From NCBI GenBank assembly GCA_028687415.1, contig JAQUAC010000020.1, positions 1-15,283 of the forward strand: 15,283 nucleotides of DNA, in the 5' to 3' direction. The DNA comes from Acidocella sp. Its GTDB lineage: Bacteria > Pseudomonadota > Alphaproteobacteria > Acetobacterales > Acetobacteraceae. A model generated the notes under the pieces. That model did not search any database. It was not told the DNA's origin and worked only from the letters and a program-made list of their open reading frames with translations. Below, piece by piece: positions 8,801 to 14,437 of this stretch (positions are counted from its first letter, which is position 1; each line of letters opens with the position of its first letter). The position numbers and the translations under genes are program-made.

Positions 8801-9006
8801 TTAACGATATTGTTTTGCCAATCGTAAAACAATTTGGCTATGAGGTTTTAGATATTGGTGAATTCGTAAAGACAACCGACGATCTTGTGGCGCCGGATGA
8901 TAATGGTGCGCATTATTCGCGGGAGGTTTATATAAAGATTGCCCAGAGAATTGAGGATATGTGCCAAGGCTCCAAAGGAGAAAAGATACTCGAACTTTCC
9001 ACTTAA
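5875..9006 (+). CDS. Multidomain DUF1796 - TPR - FkbH (HAD-IIIC)/GNAT-like - SGNH-like protein
   Basis: This 1043-residue protein joins several parts. Residues 1-200 resemble DUF1796, proposed as papain-like: IGLGFRCDVAFQLR with Cys11, FFDWL, and His76/His77 in GVKFHHQF. Residues 230-456 form TPR-like helical pairs rich in Ala, Leu and Glu. Residues 470-780 form an FkbH unit. Its HAD nucleophile motif is WDLDETFW (Asp475, Asp477), with SKND at 514-517 and FVDDN at 564-568. A GNAT-like half contains the family motif NQLNFT (662-667). The last 260 residues look SGNH-like: FIRGACDL (785-792) sits where the nucleophile block would be, and DDNGAHYS (Asp1009, His1013) would be the Asp/His block. 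FkbH proteins of polyketide pathways load a glyceryl unit from 1,3-bisphosphoglycerate onto a carrier protein. No carrier protein or polyketide synthase is seen here, so a role in acylating or glycerylating a surface glycan is inferred. AAGG (5862-5865) precedes ATG 5875, which fits the DUF1796 start. Confidence 0.85.
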   Translation: MRHLIGLGFRCDVAFQLRMHAEENVAHFFDWLATPVEGVIKIIDADFDVFHPDHLVLNTRHKPNCVEDLMTGVKFHHQFPLFNGHMQPDFLLYYETFIKKFRYLAERFRLYIETKPVTLVRQGITREQALRLEEVVLRRFPQADVKFLYVVDSGEEFTTPLGHARLLKNDHSSLGDPAEWARVLGEEGLIGVPYRHGTVEILGAAHDDHNLSTDNRFTDKQLLAAIAANPQSVTLPLELANWYALRGQLAQAEEWAVSALARAPSNPAALFQATSAQWRLGRISVNEAAETLCTLANTPKALPSWLVEAATVLHKAGQTEKALAYVNQAIMRSPLDQRGYLQKAMILNSKRDIKPLGLALESAMRLGNVSPMYQHIYATVLEHRGEFEAAAEMEQKSVQRDGRFFPSRFTLAGLLMRLGRYEEALEQCEAAEPVAGASRQAVERRMAEIKAMLAEQMPSLPSNDSAEVVKLVIWDLDETFWEGTLTEGGITPIQKNIELIKALSRRGIINSICSKNDFAAARKKLEELDIWEHFVFPRIEFAPKGALVRDIIESMQLRAPSVLFVDDNVMNLREALHYSPELQIAEPVILDTLVEDRRFKGNPDDKLERLARYKVLEQKKSDHQKAGGDNHGFLRGSGVRISFHYDVMEQFPRIHDLVNRSNQLNFTKNRWPEGEAEAREFAQKELFGHFDNVSGYIKVADRYGNYGICGFFLVQQKHAKHFVFSCRAMNMGVEQLVWHKLGQPTVRVTGEVSSSLGSLPDWITVVDDADSDIDKNNGATKPSLFIRGACDLSVAAHYLRRNFELTEEFAYPYKGWLILTSARSLAIYDDIHTPQVQAFLAKIPGLPSGCFNSKLHELRDDVYVLSFSLEALNNLYRSRSTGLVLPLNCGAIPARNFSETSYETIAAKLGHAPEFSPEEWAFMQEEFEFVGFLNPVFLAQDVTRIFKKLHGKRVIVVKRNTMVGASSWTLSNFGKINDIVLPIVKQFGYEVLDIGEFVKTTDDLVAPDDNGAHYSREVYIKIAQRIEDMCQGSKGEKILELST

Positions 9007-9010
9007 AAAG

Positions 9011-9041
9011 CAGTGAATCGTAAAGATTAATCGCTGTTTTT
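9011..9041. terminator. Bidirectional intrinsic terminator between convergent genes
   Basis: CAGTGA (9011-9016) pairs with TCGCTG (9031-9036), with one G-T wobble, and is followed by TTTTT. On the other strand the same stem is followed, after one base, by TTTTT. It begins four bases after the FkbH gene stop and can serve both that gene and the convergent glycosyltransferase gene. Confidence 0.6.
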
Positions 9042-9052
9042 ATGTATACAGT

Positions 9053-9112
9053 TTAAAGTGATAGGTGGACAGGTGAAGCTGGATAGCTGAACCTGTTCAC
9101 CTATCACTTTAA
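9053..9112. repeat. Long near-perfect inverted repeat (22-base arms)
   Basis: Arms 9053-9074 and 9091-9112 match as reverse complements at 21 of 22 positions. The 16-base spacer can itself pair further through AGCT-GGAT-AGCT. It lies between the terminator at 9011-9041 and the glycosyltransferase stop at 9125. The base of the stem is AT-rich (TTTAAA) with no long T-run, so it may be a second terminator, a transcript-stabilising hairpin, or a remnant of another element. Confidence 0.7.
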
Positions 9113-9124
9113 GGTAAGGAGTGA

Positions 9125-9814
9125 TTACTCGGTAAACAAAAGTTCGTTCTGCTGCCTTTCGCTCCAATGACCGCCAGGCTTACGGTAGCCGTAAAATTGA
9201 TAAATTTTGAAACCGGGACTTTCCAGAGTAGGCATGTTGTACTGAAAAATTTTACTCCGGTATTCTGGTTTTATGTCGAAAGGCTTTTTTGTTTGATCAT
9301 AGAAACACTCTATGATCGTGCCCGTTCCTGTGAGGCCAAACAAATGGTATGGAACATATTTGCGGGTTTGCTGCTCCATGTTCCTTTGCTTCGCGAGATT
9401 CTCAAGAACAACTGCAATCAGCTTATCCAGTAAAGCTGTGTGCGCCCGTGCCGCCAGAGCAGTGTTCATGAGGTTGAAATCGGTTTCGCTTTTGCATTCC
9501 CAGGCCTTGCTGAAAAGTACAAGCTCGTAGGAGGAAAGGATATCAAGTGTTTCGGCCAGCCGGTCGCCATCGGCCGGGCCAGCATGCGAATCAACATAAA
9601 GACCACCATATTCGCGGAGCAGAATCAGGCGGGCAATGTCTGATTTACAGGCCGGAAGGCTAATCTGGCTATATAACGTTCTTAGTTCATCAGAGGGGAG
9701 AAGATGTAAAACATCATCATCTCCAAAGAGCCGGAAGCTTGGAAATCTTGCTTGCCAGACAGGGAAAGACTCAGGAACACTAAGGGATGAACTAGTCCAA
9801 TAGGTAAATATCAT
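9125..9814 (-). CDS. GT32-like glycosyltransferase (sugar transfer, DXD-region variant)
   Basis: The 229-residue protein starts at ATG 9814; an in-frame TAG 12 codons upstream limits extension. Its N-terminus MIFTYWTSS, the FGDDDV segment and the core KSDIARLILLREYGGLYVDS match the pattern of the Gly_transf_sug/GT32 group. Members of that group use a nucleotide-sugar donor and a metal held by an Asp-x-Asp motif after the Gly-Gly-x-Tyr stretch. Here Ser58-Asp59 and Gly70-Gly71 are present, but the metal motif reads Asp75-Ser76-His77, so the second Asp is replaced by His. No signal peptide or membrane anchor is seen, so it probably acts in the cytosol. It is convergent with the FkbH gene and divergent from the sulfotransferase, which suggests a shared glycan role. 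The ribosome binding site is weak. Donor and acceptor are unknown. Confidence 0.72.
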   Translation of the reverse strand: MIFTYWTSSSLSVPESFPVWQARFPSFRLFGDDDVLHLLPSDELRTLYSQISLPACKSDIARLILLREYGGLYVDSHAGPADGDRLAETLDILSSYELVLFSKAWECKSETDFNLMNTALAARAHTALLDKLIAVVLENLAKQRNMEQQTRKYVPYHLFGLTGTGTIIECFYDQTKKPFDIKPEYRSKIFQYNMPTLESPGFKIYQFYGYRKPGGHWSERQQNELLFTE

Positions 9815-9881
9815 GCTTGTAATTGTATCATAAGGCCTTGGTTCTGCCTACAATATCCTGTGCAACCACTCGCTGTGGATC

Positions 9882-9911
9882 ATTTTATTTATCTTGGAAG
9901 TGGTCCGTCAA
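9882..9911 (-). promoter_or_regulatory. Candidate promoter for the glycosyltransferase gene
   Basis: On the minus strand TTGACG (9911-9906) and TAAAAT (9887-9882) are separated by 18 bases. Each hexamer matches the sigma-70 consensus at five of six positions, about 68 bases before ATG 9814. The whole 9815-10034 stretch is AT-rich and must also hold the sulfotransferase promoter, whose boxes I could not fix. Confidence 0.45.
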
Positions 9912-10034
9912 TAAATAGAGTATTTTGATATATTTTATTGATTTTAAATAAGAAAATAGACTTCTTCCACAAAGGCTGTAGAAGCATTAGAGCCACTTGA
10001 ATGAGACGAATAACCTAAAAGGATTGGCTAACAT

Positions 10035-10886
10035 ATGAGTCCGGCTAATTTGAGGTTTGAGAACCTGGTGAAGGATGTGCCTATTAACGAACAGGCCTTT
10101 ATCCATGAGATGAAGAATACGACTCCCCCTACTCAGACCTATGTAATTGTATTCACGGCTCGTTCGGGCAGCACGTGGCTGACCACAGTTTTGTCGAACA
10201 CCGAGCAAATGGGGCACCCGGAAGAATATATTAACCCTGATTTTGTTGGAGATGTTGCAAAGTCACTCAATAGCCGGCAGCAGGGCCCATTTCTTGAAAT
10301 GCTTCAGCGCCGCCGTAAAACGCCTAATGGCGTGTTCGGCATGGAGGTGCGGGAGATGGATGTTGCCTTGTTCGGGGCGGAAAGTTTCTTCCAAATGTTT
10401 GGGCCGTCCACGGTGTTCTTCAATCTCTGGCGTGACAATATCGTGGCGCAGGCCGTATCCTTGTACCGTGCCGTCACTACAGGGCGCTTCCATTCAAATG
10501 ACGGCAAGGAAGGCAGTTCCATGCCCATCTACAGTGCCGAAGGCATTCAAACTTGGATGGAGCATTTGGTGATGTCGGAGAATGCCAATCTTGTCATGCT
10601 AAAGCGCGAGAGGCGCCCATTCATCAACCTGCGCTATGAAGACATGGTGAAGGACAAAGCCGGCACCCTCAAATTATTCACTGACGCGGTGGAGCTGGAG
10701 TTGCGAAAACGGCCTGCTGTGCAGCCCGAGGCTGAACTCAAAAAGATTGGCGATACGTGGAATAACGAAGCCGAGCAGCAATTCCGGTCCGAGATGGCGG
10801 AATGCGTGGCCAAGTTTGAAGCGCGCCGGGCCATTAAATCATATATTATTTCACAATCAAATGGATTGCGGCTGACGCCCGTGTAA
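10035..10886 (+). CDS. Stf0-type sulfotransferase
   Basis: The 283-residue cytosolic enzyme should transfer a sulfuryl group from PAPS to a hydroxyl of a sugar or other small acceptor. The 5'-phosphosulfate loop is TARSGSTWL (41-49). The following GHPEEYINP (60-68) matches the Gly-x-Pro-x-Glu-Tyr pattern of Stf0 proteins, whose Glu is thought to act as the base. The 3'-phosphate region is LWRDNIVAQAVSLYRA (131-146), with Arg133 and Ser142 in the usual positions. A late FINLRYEDMVKD segment is also typical. ATG 10035 is preceded by AAAAGGA with 11 bases between. The nearest homology is to the group that includes the mycobacterial trehalose sulfotransferase, but the substrate here is unknown. 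A glycan made or modified by the neighbouring enzymes is the obvious candidate. No PAPS-forming genes lie in the window. Confidence 0.83.
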   Translation: MSPANLRFENLVKDVPINEQAFIHEMKNTTPPTQTYVIVFTARSGSTWLTTVLSNTEQMGHPEEYINPDFVGDVAKSLNSRQQGPFLEMLQRRRKTPNGVFGMEVREMDVALFGAESFFQMFGPSTVFFNLWRDNIVAQAVSLYRAVTTGRFHSNDGKEGSSMPIYSAEGIQTWMEHLVMSENANLVMLKRERRPFINLRYEDMVKDKAGTLKLFTDAVELELRKRPAVQPEAELKKIGDTWNNEAEQQFRSEMAECVAKFEARRAIKSYIISQSNGLRLTPV

Positions 10887-10894
10887 AAGCCGCT

Positions 10895-10944
10895 GGTTGC
10901 AGCTGCCAGCTGCCAGCCGCCAGCCGAAGCTGACGGCTGCAACC
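10895..10944. terminator. Hairpin between convergent sulfotransferase and icd
   Basis: GGTTGCAGCTGCCAGCT (10895-10911) pairs with AGCTGACGGCTGCAACC (10928-10944), with two non-Watson-Crick positions. The 16-base loop is made of GCCAGC-like repeats. It sits eight bases after the sulfotransferase stop and seven bases beyond the icd stop, so it can serve both. Only a short T-rich tail (GTGTTATTT) follows on the plus strand. Confidence 0.55.
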
Positions 10945-10951
10945 GTGTTAT

Positions 10952-12166
10952 TTACTTCATCGCCGCCTGCAGATTGGCGTCGATCTTGTCCAGGAAGTCC
11001 TGGGTGTTCAGCCAGGGTGCGTCCTTGCTGATCAGGATCGCGAGGTCCTTGGTCATGAAGCCGGATTCCACGGTCTCCACGCACACGCGTTCCAGCGTCT
11101 CGGCGAAGGCGGTCACGTCCGGCGTGCCGTCGAACCGGCCGCGATAGATCAGCCCGCGCGTCCAGGCAAAGATCGACGCGATCGGGTTGGTGGAGGTGGT
11201 GCGGCCCTTCTGGTATTCGCGGTAATGGCGTGTCACGGTGCCGTGGGCAGCCTCAGATTCCACCGTCTGGCCATCCGGGCTCAGCAGCACGGAGGTCATC
11301 AGGCCCAGGCTGCCGAAGCCCTGCGCCACGATGTCGGACTGCACGTCGCCATCGTAGTTCTTGCAGGCCCACACATAGCCGCCGCTCCACTTCAGGGCGC
11401 AGGCCACCATGTCGTCGATCAGCCGGTGCTCATAGGTCAGCCCGGCGGCGTCGTACTTGGCCTTGAACTCGGCGTCGAAGATCGTCTGGAACGTATCCTT
11501 GAACATGCCGTCATAGGCCTTCAGGATCGTGTTCTTGGTCGACAGGTACACGGGGAACTTGCGCGACAGGCCATAGTTGAAGCTGGCGCGGGCGAAGCCC
11601 TCAATGCTGGCGAGGGTGTTGTGCATGGCCATGGCTACGCCGGGGCCCTTGAAGTCATGCACATCCAGTTCCAGCGGCGCGCTGCCGTCTTCCGGCGTGT
11701 ACACCATCTTCACCTTGCCCGGGCCGGGGATCTTGGTCTCGGTGGCGCGGTACAGATCGCCGTAAGCGTGGCGGCCGATGACGATGGGCTGCGACCAGTG
11801 CGGCACCAGGCGGGGCACGTTTTGGCAAATGATCGGCTCGCGGAAGATGGTGCCATCCAGCACGTTGCGAATGGTGCCGTTTGGGCTGCGCCACATCTTC
11901 TTGAGCTTGAATTCCTCGACCCGCGCCTCGTCCGGGGTGATGGTGGCGCATTTCACGCCCACACCGTATTTCTTGGTGGCGTAGGCGGCATCCAGCGTCA
12001 CCTGGTCATCGGTGGCGTCGCGGTGCTCAATGCCCAGATCGTAGTATTTAAGGTCAATGTCGAGGTAGGGCAGGATCAGCTTGTCCTTGATGAAACCCCA
12101 GATGATCCGGGTCATCTCGTCGCCATCCATCTCCACGACCGGCGTTTTTACCTTTATTTTTGCCAT
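10952..12166 (-). CDS. icd: NADP-dependent isocitrate dehydrogenase, eukaryote-like type
   Basis: This enzyme converts isocitrate to 2-oxoglutarate and CO2 with reduction of NADP in the TCA cycle. The 404-residue protein starts at ATG 12166 as MAKIKVKTPVVEMDGDEM, with GGAGAG upstream. It belongs to the dimeric group found in alphaproteobacteria and eukaryotes rather than the Escherichia coli type. The residue numbering matches human IDH1: Ser94, Asn96 and Arg100 in SPNGTIR, Arg109 in FREP, and Arg132 in IGRHAYGD. Later motifs include LSTKNTILKAYDGMFKD with the catalytic Lys, LIDDMVA for metal binding, and the coenzyme region AAHGTVTRHYREYQKG. The open frame continues upstream to 12403, but that part overlaps pyrE and lacks similarity. 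It is divergent from pyrE and complete. Confidence 0.97.
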   Translation of the reverse strand: MAKIKVKTPVVEMDGDEMTRIIWGFIKDKLILPYLDIDLKYYDLGIEHRDATDDQVTLDAAYATKKYGVGVKCATITPDEARVEEFKLKKMWRSPNGTIRNVLDGTIFREPIICQNVPRLVPHWSQPIVIGRHAYGDLYRATETKIPGPGKVKMVYTPEDGSAPLELDVHDFKGPGVAMAMHNTLASIEGFARASFNYGLSRKFPVYLSTKNTILKAYDGMFKDTFQTIFDAEFKAKYDAAGLTYEHRLIDDMVACALKWSGGYVWACKNYDGDVQSDIVAQGFGSLGLMTSVLLSPDGQTVESEAAHGTVTRHYREYQKGRTTSTNPIASIFAWTRGLIYRGRFDGTPDVTAFAETLERVCVETVESGFMTKDLAILISKDAPWLNTQDFLDKIDANLQAAMK

Positions 12167-12311
12167 TTGTAGTCTCTCTCCATGCAAAGGTGCATATCCA
12201 ATAACACCACCGCCGCGCCGCACAACCCTGCCGCGCCGCACCAGCCGCGCATGGACGGGATGCGTCTGGCAGGGTAGGAGGGGTGCCGAATTAAGATTTC
12301 GGAGTAATGAC
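12167..12311. other. Divergent icd/pyrE control region with short repeats
   Basis: This 145-base region should hold both promoters; none could be fixed by eye. It contains ATGCA-AAGG-TGCAT (12182-12195), a dyad in the icd leader just before its ribosome binding site. A 12-base direct repeat GCCGCGCCGCAC occurs at 12212-12223 and 12230-12241. CCGAA-N7-TTCGG (12286-12302) is a dyad whose right arm includes the first two bases of the GGAG (12301-12304) of pyrE. The last one could hide that site in a folded transcript. Confidence 0.45.
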
Positions 12312-13061
12312 ATGAGTGGCCGGATTGCCGCGAAAATCGACTGGGCGAGCGACTGGGACCGGGACGCAGCGCTGACCACGGCCAAATTGCTGCTGGAGAT
12401 CAAGGCCGTGAATTTCCGGCCGGAGGAGCCCTACACCCTCACATCCGGCTGGAAATCCCCGGTCTATATCGACTGCCGCAAGATCATCTTCTTCCCCCGC
12501 GCCCGCGCCAAGATATGCGACCTCGCGGTGGAGAAGATCTCCCGCCATATCGGCTATGAGGCCATCCAGGCCGTGGCTGGTGGCGAGACGGCGGGCATTC
12601 CCTTCGCCGCCTGGATCGCTGAGCGCATGTCCGCGCCCATGGCCTATATCCGCAAGCAGCCAAAAGGCTTCGGCCGTAATGCGCTGATCGAGGGTGACGT
12701 GCCGGAGGGCATGAACACGCTGCTGGTGGAGGACCTGACCACCGATGGCGGCTCGAAAATCCAGTTCGCGAAAGCGCTGCGCGACGCCGGGGCCATCTGC
12801 GACCATACCTTCGTGGTGTTTTATTACGGCGTGTTCCCCGGCAGCTTCGAGACGCTGGCGAGCATGAACATCTCGCTGCACCACCTCTGCACTTGGTGGG
12901 ACGTGCTGGAAGCCGCCAAGAGCCAGCCTTATTTCTCAGACGCCGCGCTCTCCGGCGTGCGCAAGTTCCTGGAGAACCCGATGGCTTGGTCCGCTGCCCA
13001 TGGCGGCGTGGGCTCGGCGGAAGAGGCACTAGCCCACAAGCTTGGGAAAGCTGCAAAATAA
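12312..13061 (+). CDS. pyrE: Orotate phosphoribosyltransferase
   Basis: PyrE joins orotate and PRPP to give orotidine 5'-phosphate in pyrimidine synthesis. The 249-residue protein starts at ATG 12312, with GGAG (12301-12304) seven bases upstream. The frame stays open to 12081, but that lies within icd and is not used. Typical parts are FRPEEPYTLTSGWKSPVYID for orotate binding near residues 35-54, AVAGGETAGIPFAAW around 88-101, the Arg/Lys loop YIRKQPKGFGR, and the PRPP-binding loop LLVEDLTTDGGSK (137-149). The PRPP loop has Glu-Asp in place of the more common Asp-Asp pair, as in other members of this longer subtype. At 249 residues it is longer than the roughly 213-residue enterobacterial enzyme because of the C-terminal part. 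It heads a tightly packed run with the FAD dehydrogenase and thioesterase. Confidence 0.93.
   Translation: MSGRIAAKIDWASDWDRDAALTTAKLLLEIKAVNFRPEEPYTLTSGWKSPVYIDCRKIIFFPRARAKICDLAVEKISRHIGYEAIQAVAGGETAGIPFAAWIAERMSAPMAYIRKQPKGFGRNALIEGDVPEGMNTLLVEDLTTDGGSKIQFAKALRDAGAICDHTFVVFYYGVFPGSFETLASMNISLHHLCTWWDVLEAAKSQPYFSDAALSGVRKFLENPMAWSAAHGGVGSAEEALAHKLGKAAK
13044..13060 (+). promoter_or_regulatory. Purine-rich site and ATA codon at the FAD dehydrogenase start
   Basis: GGGAAAG (13044-13050) lies seven bases before ATA 13058-13060, which overlaps the pyrE stop TAA as ATAA. No ATG, GTG or TTG occurs in this frame near the expected N-terminus. The nearest upstream alternative is TTG 12986, 24 codons earlier inside pyrE. 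One base change, ATGA to ATAA, would explain the arrangement while leaving pyrE terminated. Confidence 0.45.
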
Positions 13062-14437
13062 GCAGGCTATACGAAGATCTTAAAGCACTGCTCGGCTCCG
13101 GCGCGGTTCTCACCGCGCCGGAAGACCGCGCTGCTTACGAGCAAGATTGGCGTGGCTTGGTGCGGAACCCGGCCTTGGCGGTGGTACTGCCGAAAACAAC
13201 CATAGAAGTTGCTGAAATTGTAAAATTATGTGTCGTTCATGGGGCGAAAATCGTACCTCAGGGCGGCAATACCGGGCTGGTGGCGGGGGCTGTGCCCATC
13301 GCTGGACCGCCGCAGATCATTCTCTCCCTCAGCCGCATGCACAACGTGCGCGAGCTGGACCCGGTGGGTGACACCATCACCGTGGAAGCCGGAATGACCC
13401 TGCTGGCGGTGCAGGAAGCGGCGGCGGCGGCGGGCAAATTTTTTCCCGTCAGCTTGGGTGCTGAAGGCTCGGCCCGCATTGGCGGCGTCATCTCCACCAA
13501 TGCGGGCGGGTTGCAGGTGTTGTCCTACGGCTCCATGCGCGCCCAGGTGCTGGGGTTGGAGGTAGTGCTTGCCGATGGCCGCATCTGGAACGGCCTGCGC
13601 GCCTTGCGCAAGGACAATACCGGCTACGATCTGAAGCAGTTATTCATTGGCGCCGAGGGCACGCTGGGCATCGTCACCGCCGCCTGCCTGCGTCTGCACC
13701 CCGCCATACCGGCACGGGCCAGCGCGCTGGTGGGCTGCGCCTCGGTGGCTGGGGCTATGGCCTTGTTCCAGGCAGCCCGCGCCGCCGCCGGGCCGGGGCT
13801 GACGCTGTGCGAATACATGTCGCGCGCTGCCTTTACCCTTGGTGCCAAGGGCCGCCTGCCATTCCAGGCCGCCGCCTACGTGCTGCTGGAAATTTCGGCG
13901 CCCGATGCCGAGCAGGCCCTGGAGGCCGTGCTGGCCCAGGCGCTGGCGTCGGGCATCGCCTCCGATGCCGTGCTCGCCCAGTCCGGGCGCGAGCGGCAGG
14001 AGTTCCTGGCGATACGCGAAGGCATCTCAGAGGCTGAACTGCATGAGGGCGGGGCGGTGAAGCACGACATCTCCGTCAGCTTGAGCAAAATTCCGGACAT
14101 GGTGGCGGCGGTGGAGCGGCTGGTGGCGGAGAAATACCCAGATTGCCGCCCCAACATCTTTGGCCACATGGGTGATGGTAATCTGCATATTAACATTCGC
14201 CCGCCGGCGGGGCAGAGCATGGCCGATCTCGGCCCCCGCAAGGCAGCCATCACCAACGATGTTGAAGCCCTGGCGGTCGCTCTCGGCGGCAGCTTTTCGG
14301 CTGAGCACGGCATAGGTCAGCTCCGCCTGCCAGGCATGATGGCGCATAAACAGGTCGTGGAGCTTGACCTAATGCGCGCCATCAAGCACGCTCTGGACCC
14401 GTCAGGATTGTTCAACCCGGGTAAGACCGTGCCATGA
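13058..14437 (+). CDS. FAD-linked D-2-hydroxyacid dehydrogenase (D-2-hydroxyglutarate/GlcD-like)
   Basis: This flavoprotein of the FAD_binding_4 / FAD-oxidase C family oxidises a D-2-hydroxyacid such as D-2-hydroxyglutarate or D-lactate and passes electrons to a carrier. Using the start at 13058 it has 459 residues, normal for the family. The N-terminal FAD domain shows DWRGLVRNPALAVVLPKTT, the pyrophosphate loop QGGNTGLVAGAVP (68-80), SLGAEGSARIGGVISTNAGG and KDNTGYDLKQLFIGAEGTLG. The C-terminal domain carries HMGDGNLHINI (His370, His377) for metal and substrate, EHGIG (Glu416, His417) and the ending LFNPGKTVP. The stop overlaps the thioesterase start (ATGA at 14434-14437). The start is uncertain: family members begin about where SRLYEDLKALLG lies, and only ATA or a distant TTG is available. 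Which D-hydroxyacid it uses cannot be told; nearness to icd hints at 2-hydroxyglutarate. Confidence 0.88.
   Translation: MSRLYEDLKALLGSGAVLTAPEDRAAYEQDWRGLVRNPALAVVLPKTTIEVAEIVKLCVVHGAKIVPQGGNTGLVAGAVPIAGPPQIILSLSRMHNVRELDPVGDTITVEAGMTLLAVQEAAAAAGKFFPVSLGAEGSARIGGVISTNAGGLQVLSYGSMRAQVLGLEVVLADGRIWNGLRALRKDNTGYDLKQLFIGAEGTLGIVTAACLRLHPAIPARASALVGCASVAGAMALFQAARAAAGPGLTLCEYMSRAAFTLGAKGRLPFQAAAYVLLEISAPDAEQALEAVLAQALASGIASDAVLAQSGRERQEFLAIREGISEAELHEGGAVKHDISVSLSKIPDMVAAVERLVAEKYPDCRPNIFGHMGDGNLHINIRPPAGQSMADLGPRKAAITNDVEALAVALGGSFSAEHGIGQLRLPGMMAHKQVVELDLMRAIKHALDPSGLFNPGKTVP

Noticed and set aside
10903..10926. GCCAGC-like tandem repeat as a possible array
   Set aside because: Only about three short imperfect units, explained as the stem edge and loop of the hairpin between convergent genes.
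11225..12172. 315-codon open frame antisense to icd
   Set aside because: The icd product on the other strand is complete and matches active-site positions residue by residue.
12081..12311. Upstream extension of the pyrE frame into icd
   Set aside because: It lies within icd; ATG 12312 with GGAG upstream fits the family.
12167..12403. Upstream extension of the icd frame to 12403
   Set aside because: It overlaps the pyrE start and leader and adds unrelated residues; ATG 12166 gives the exact family N-terminus.
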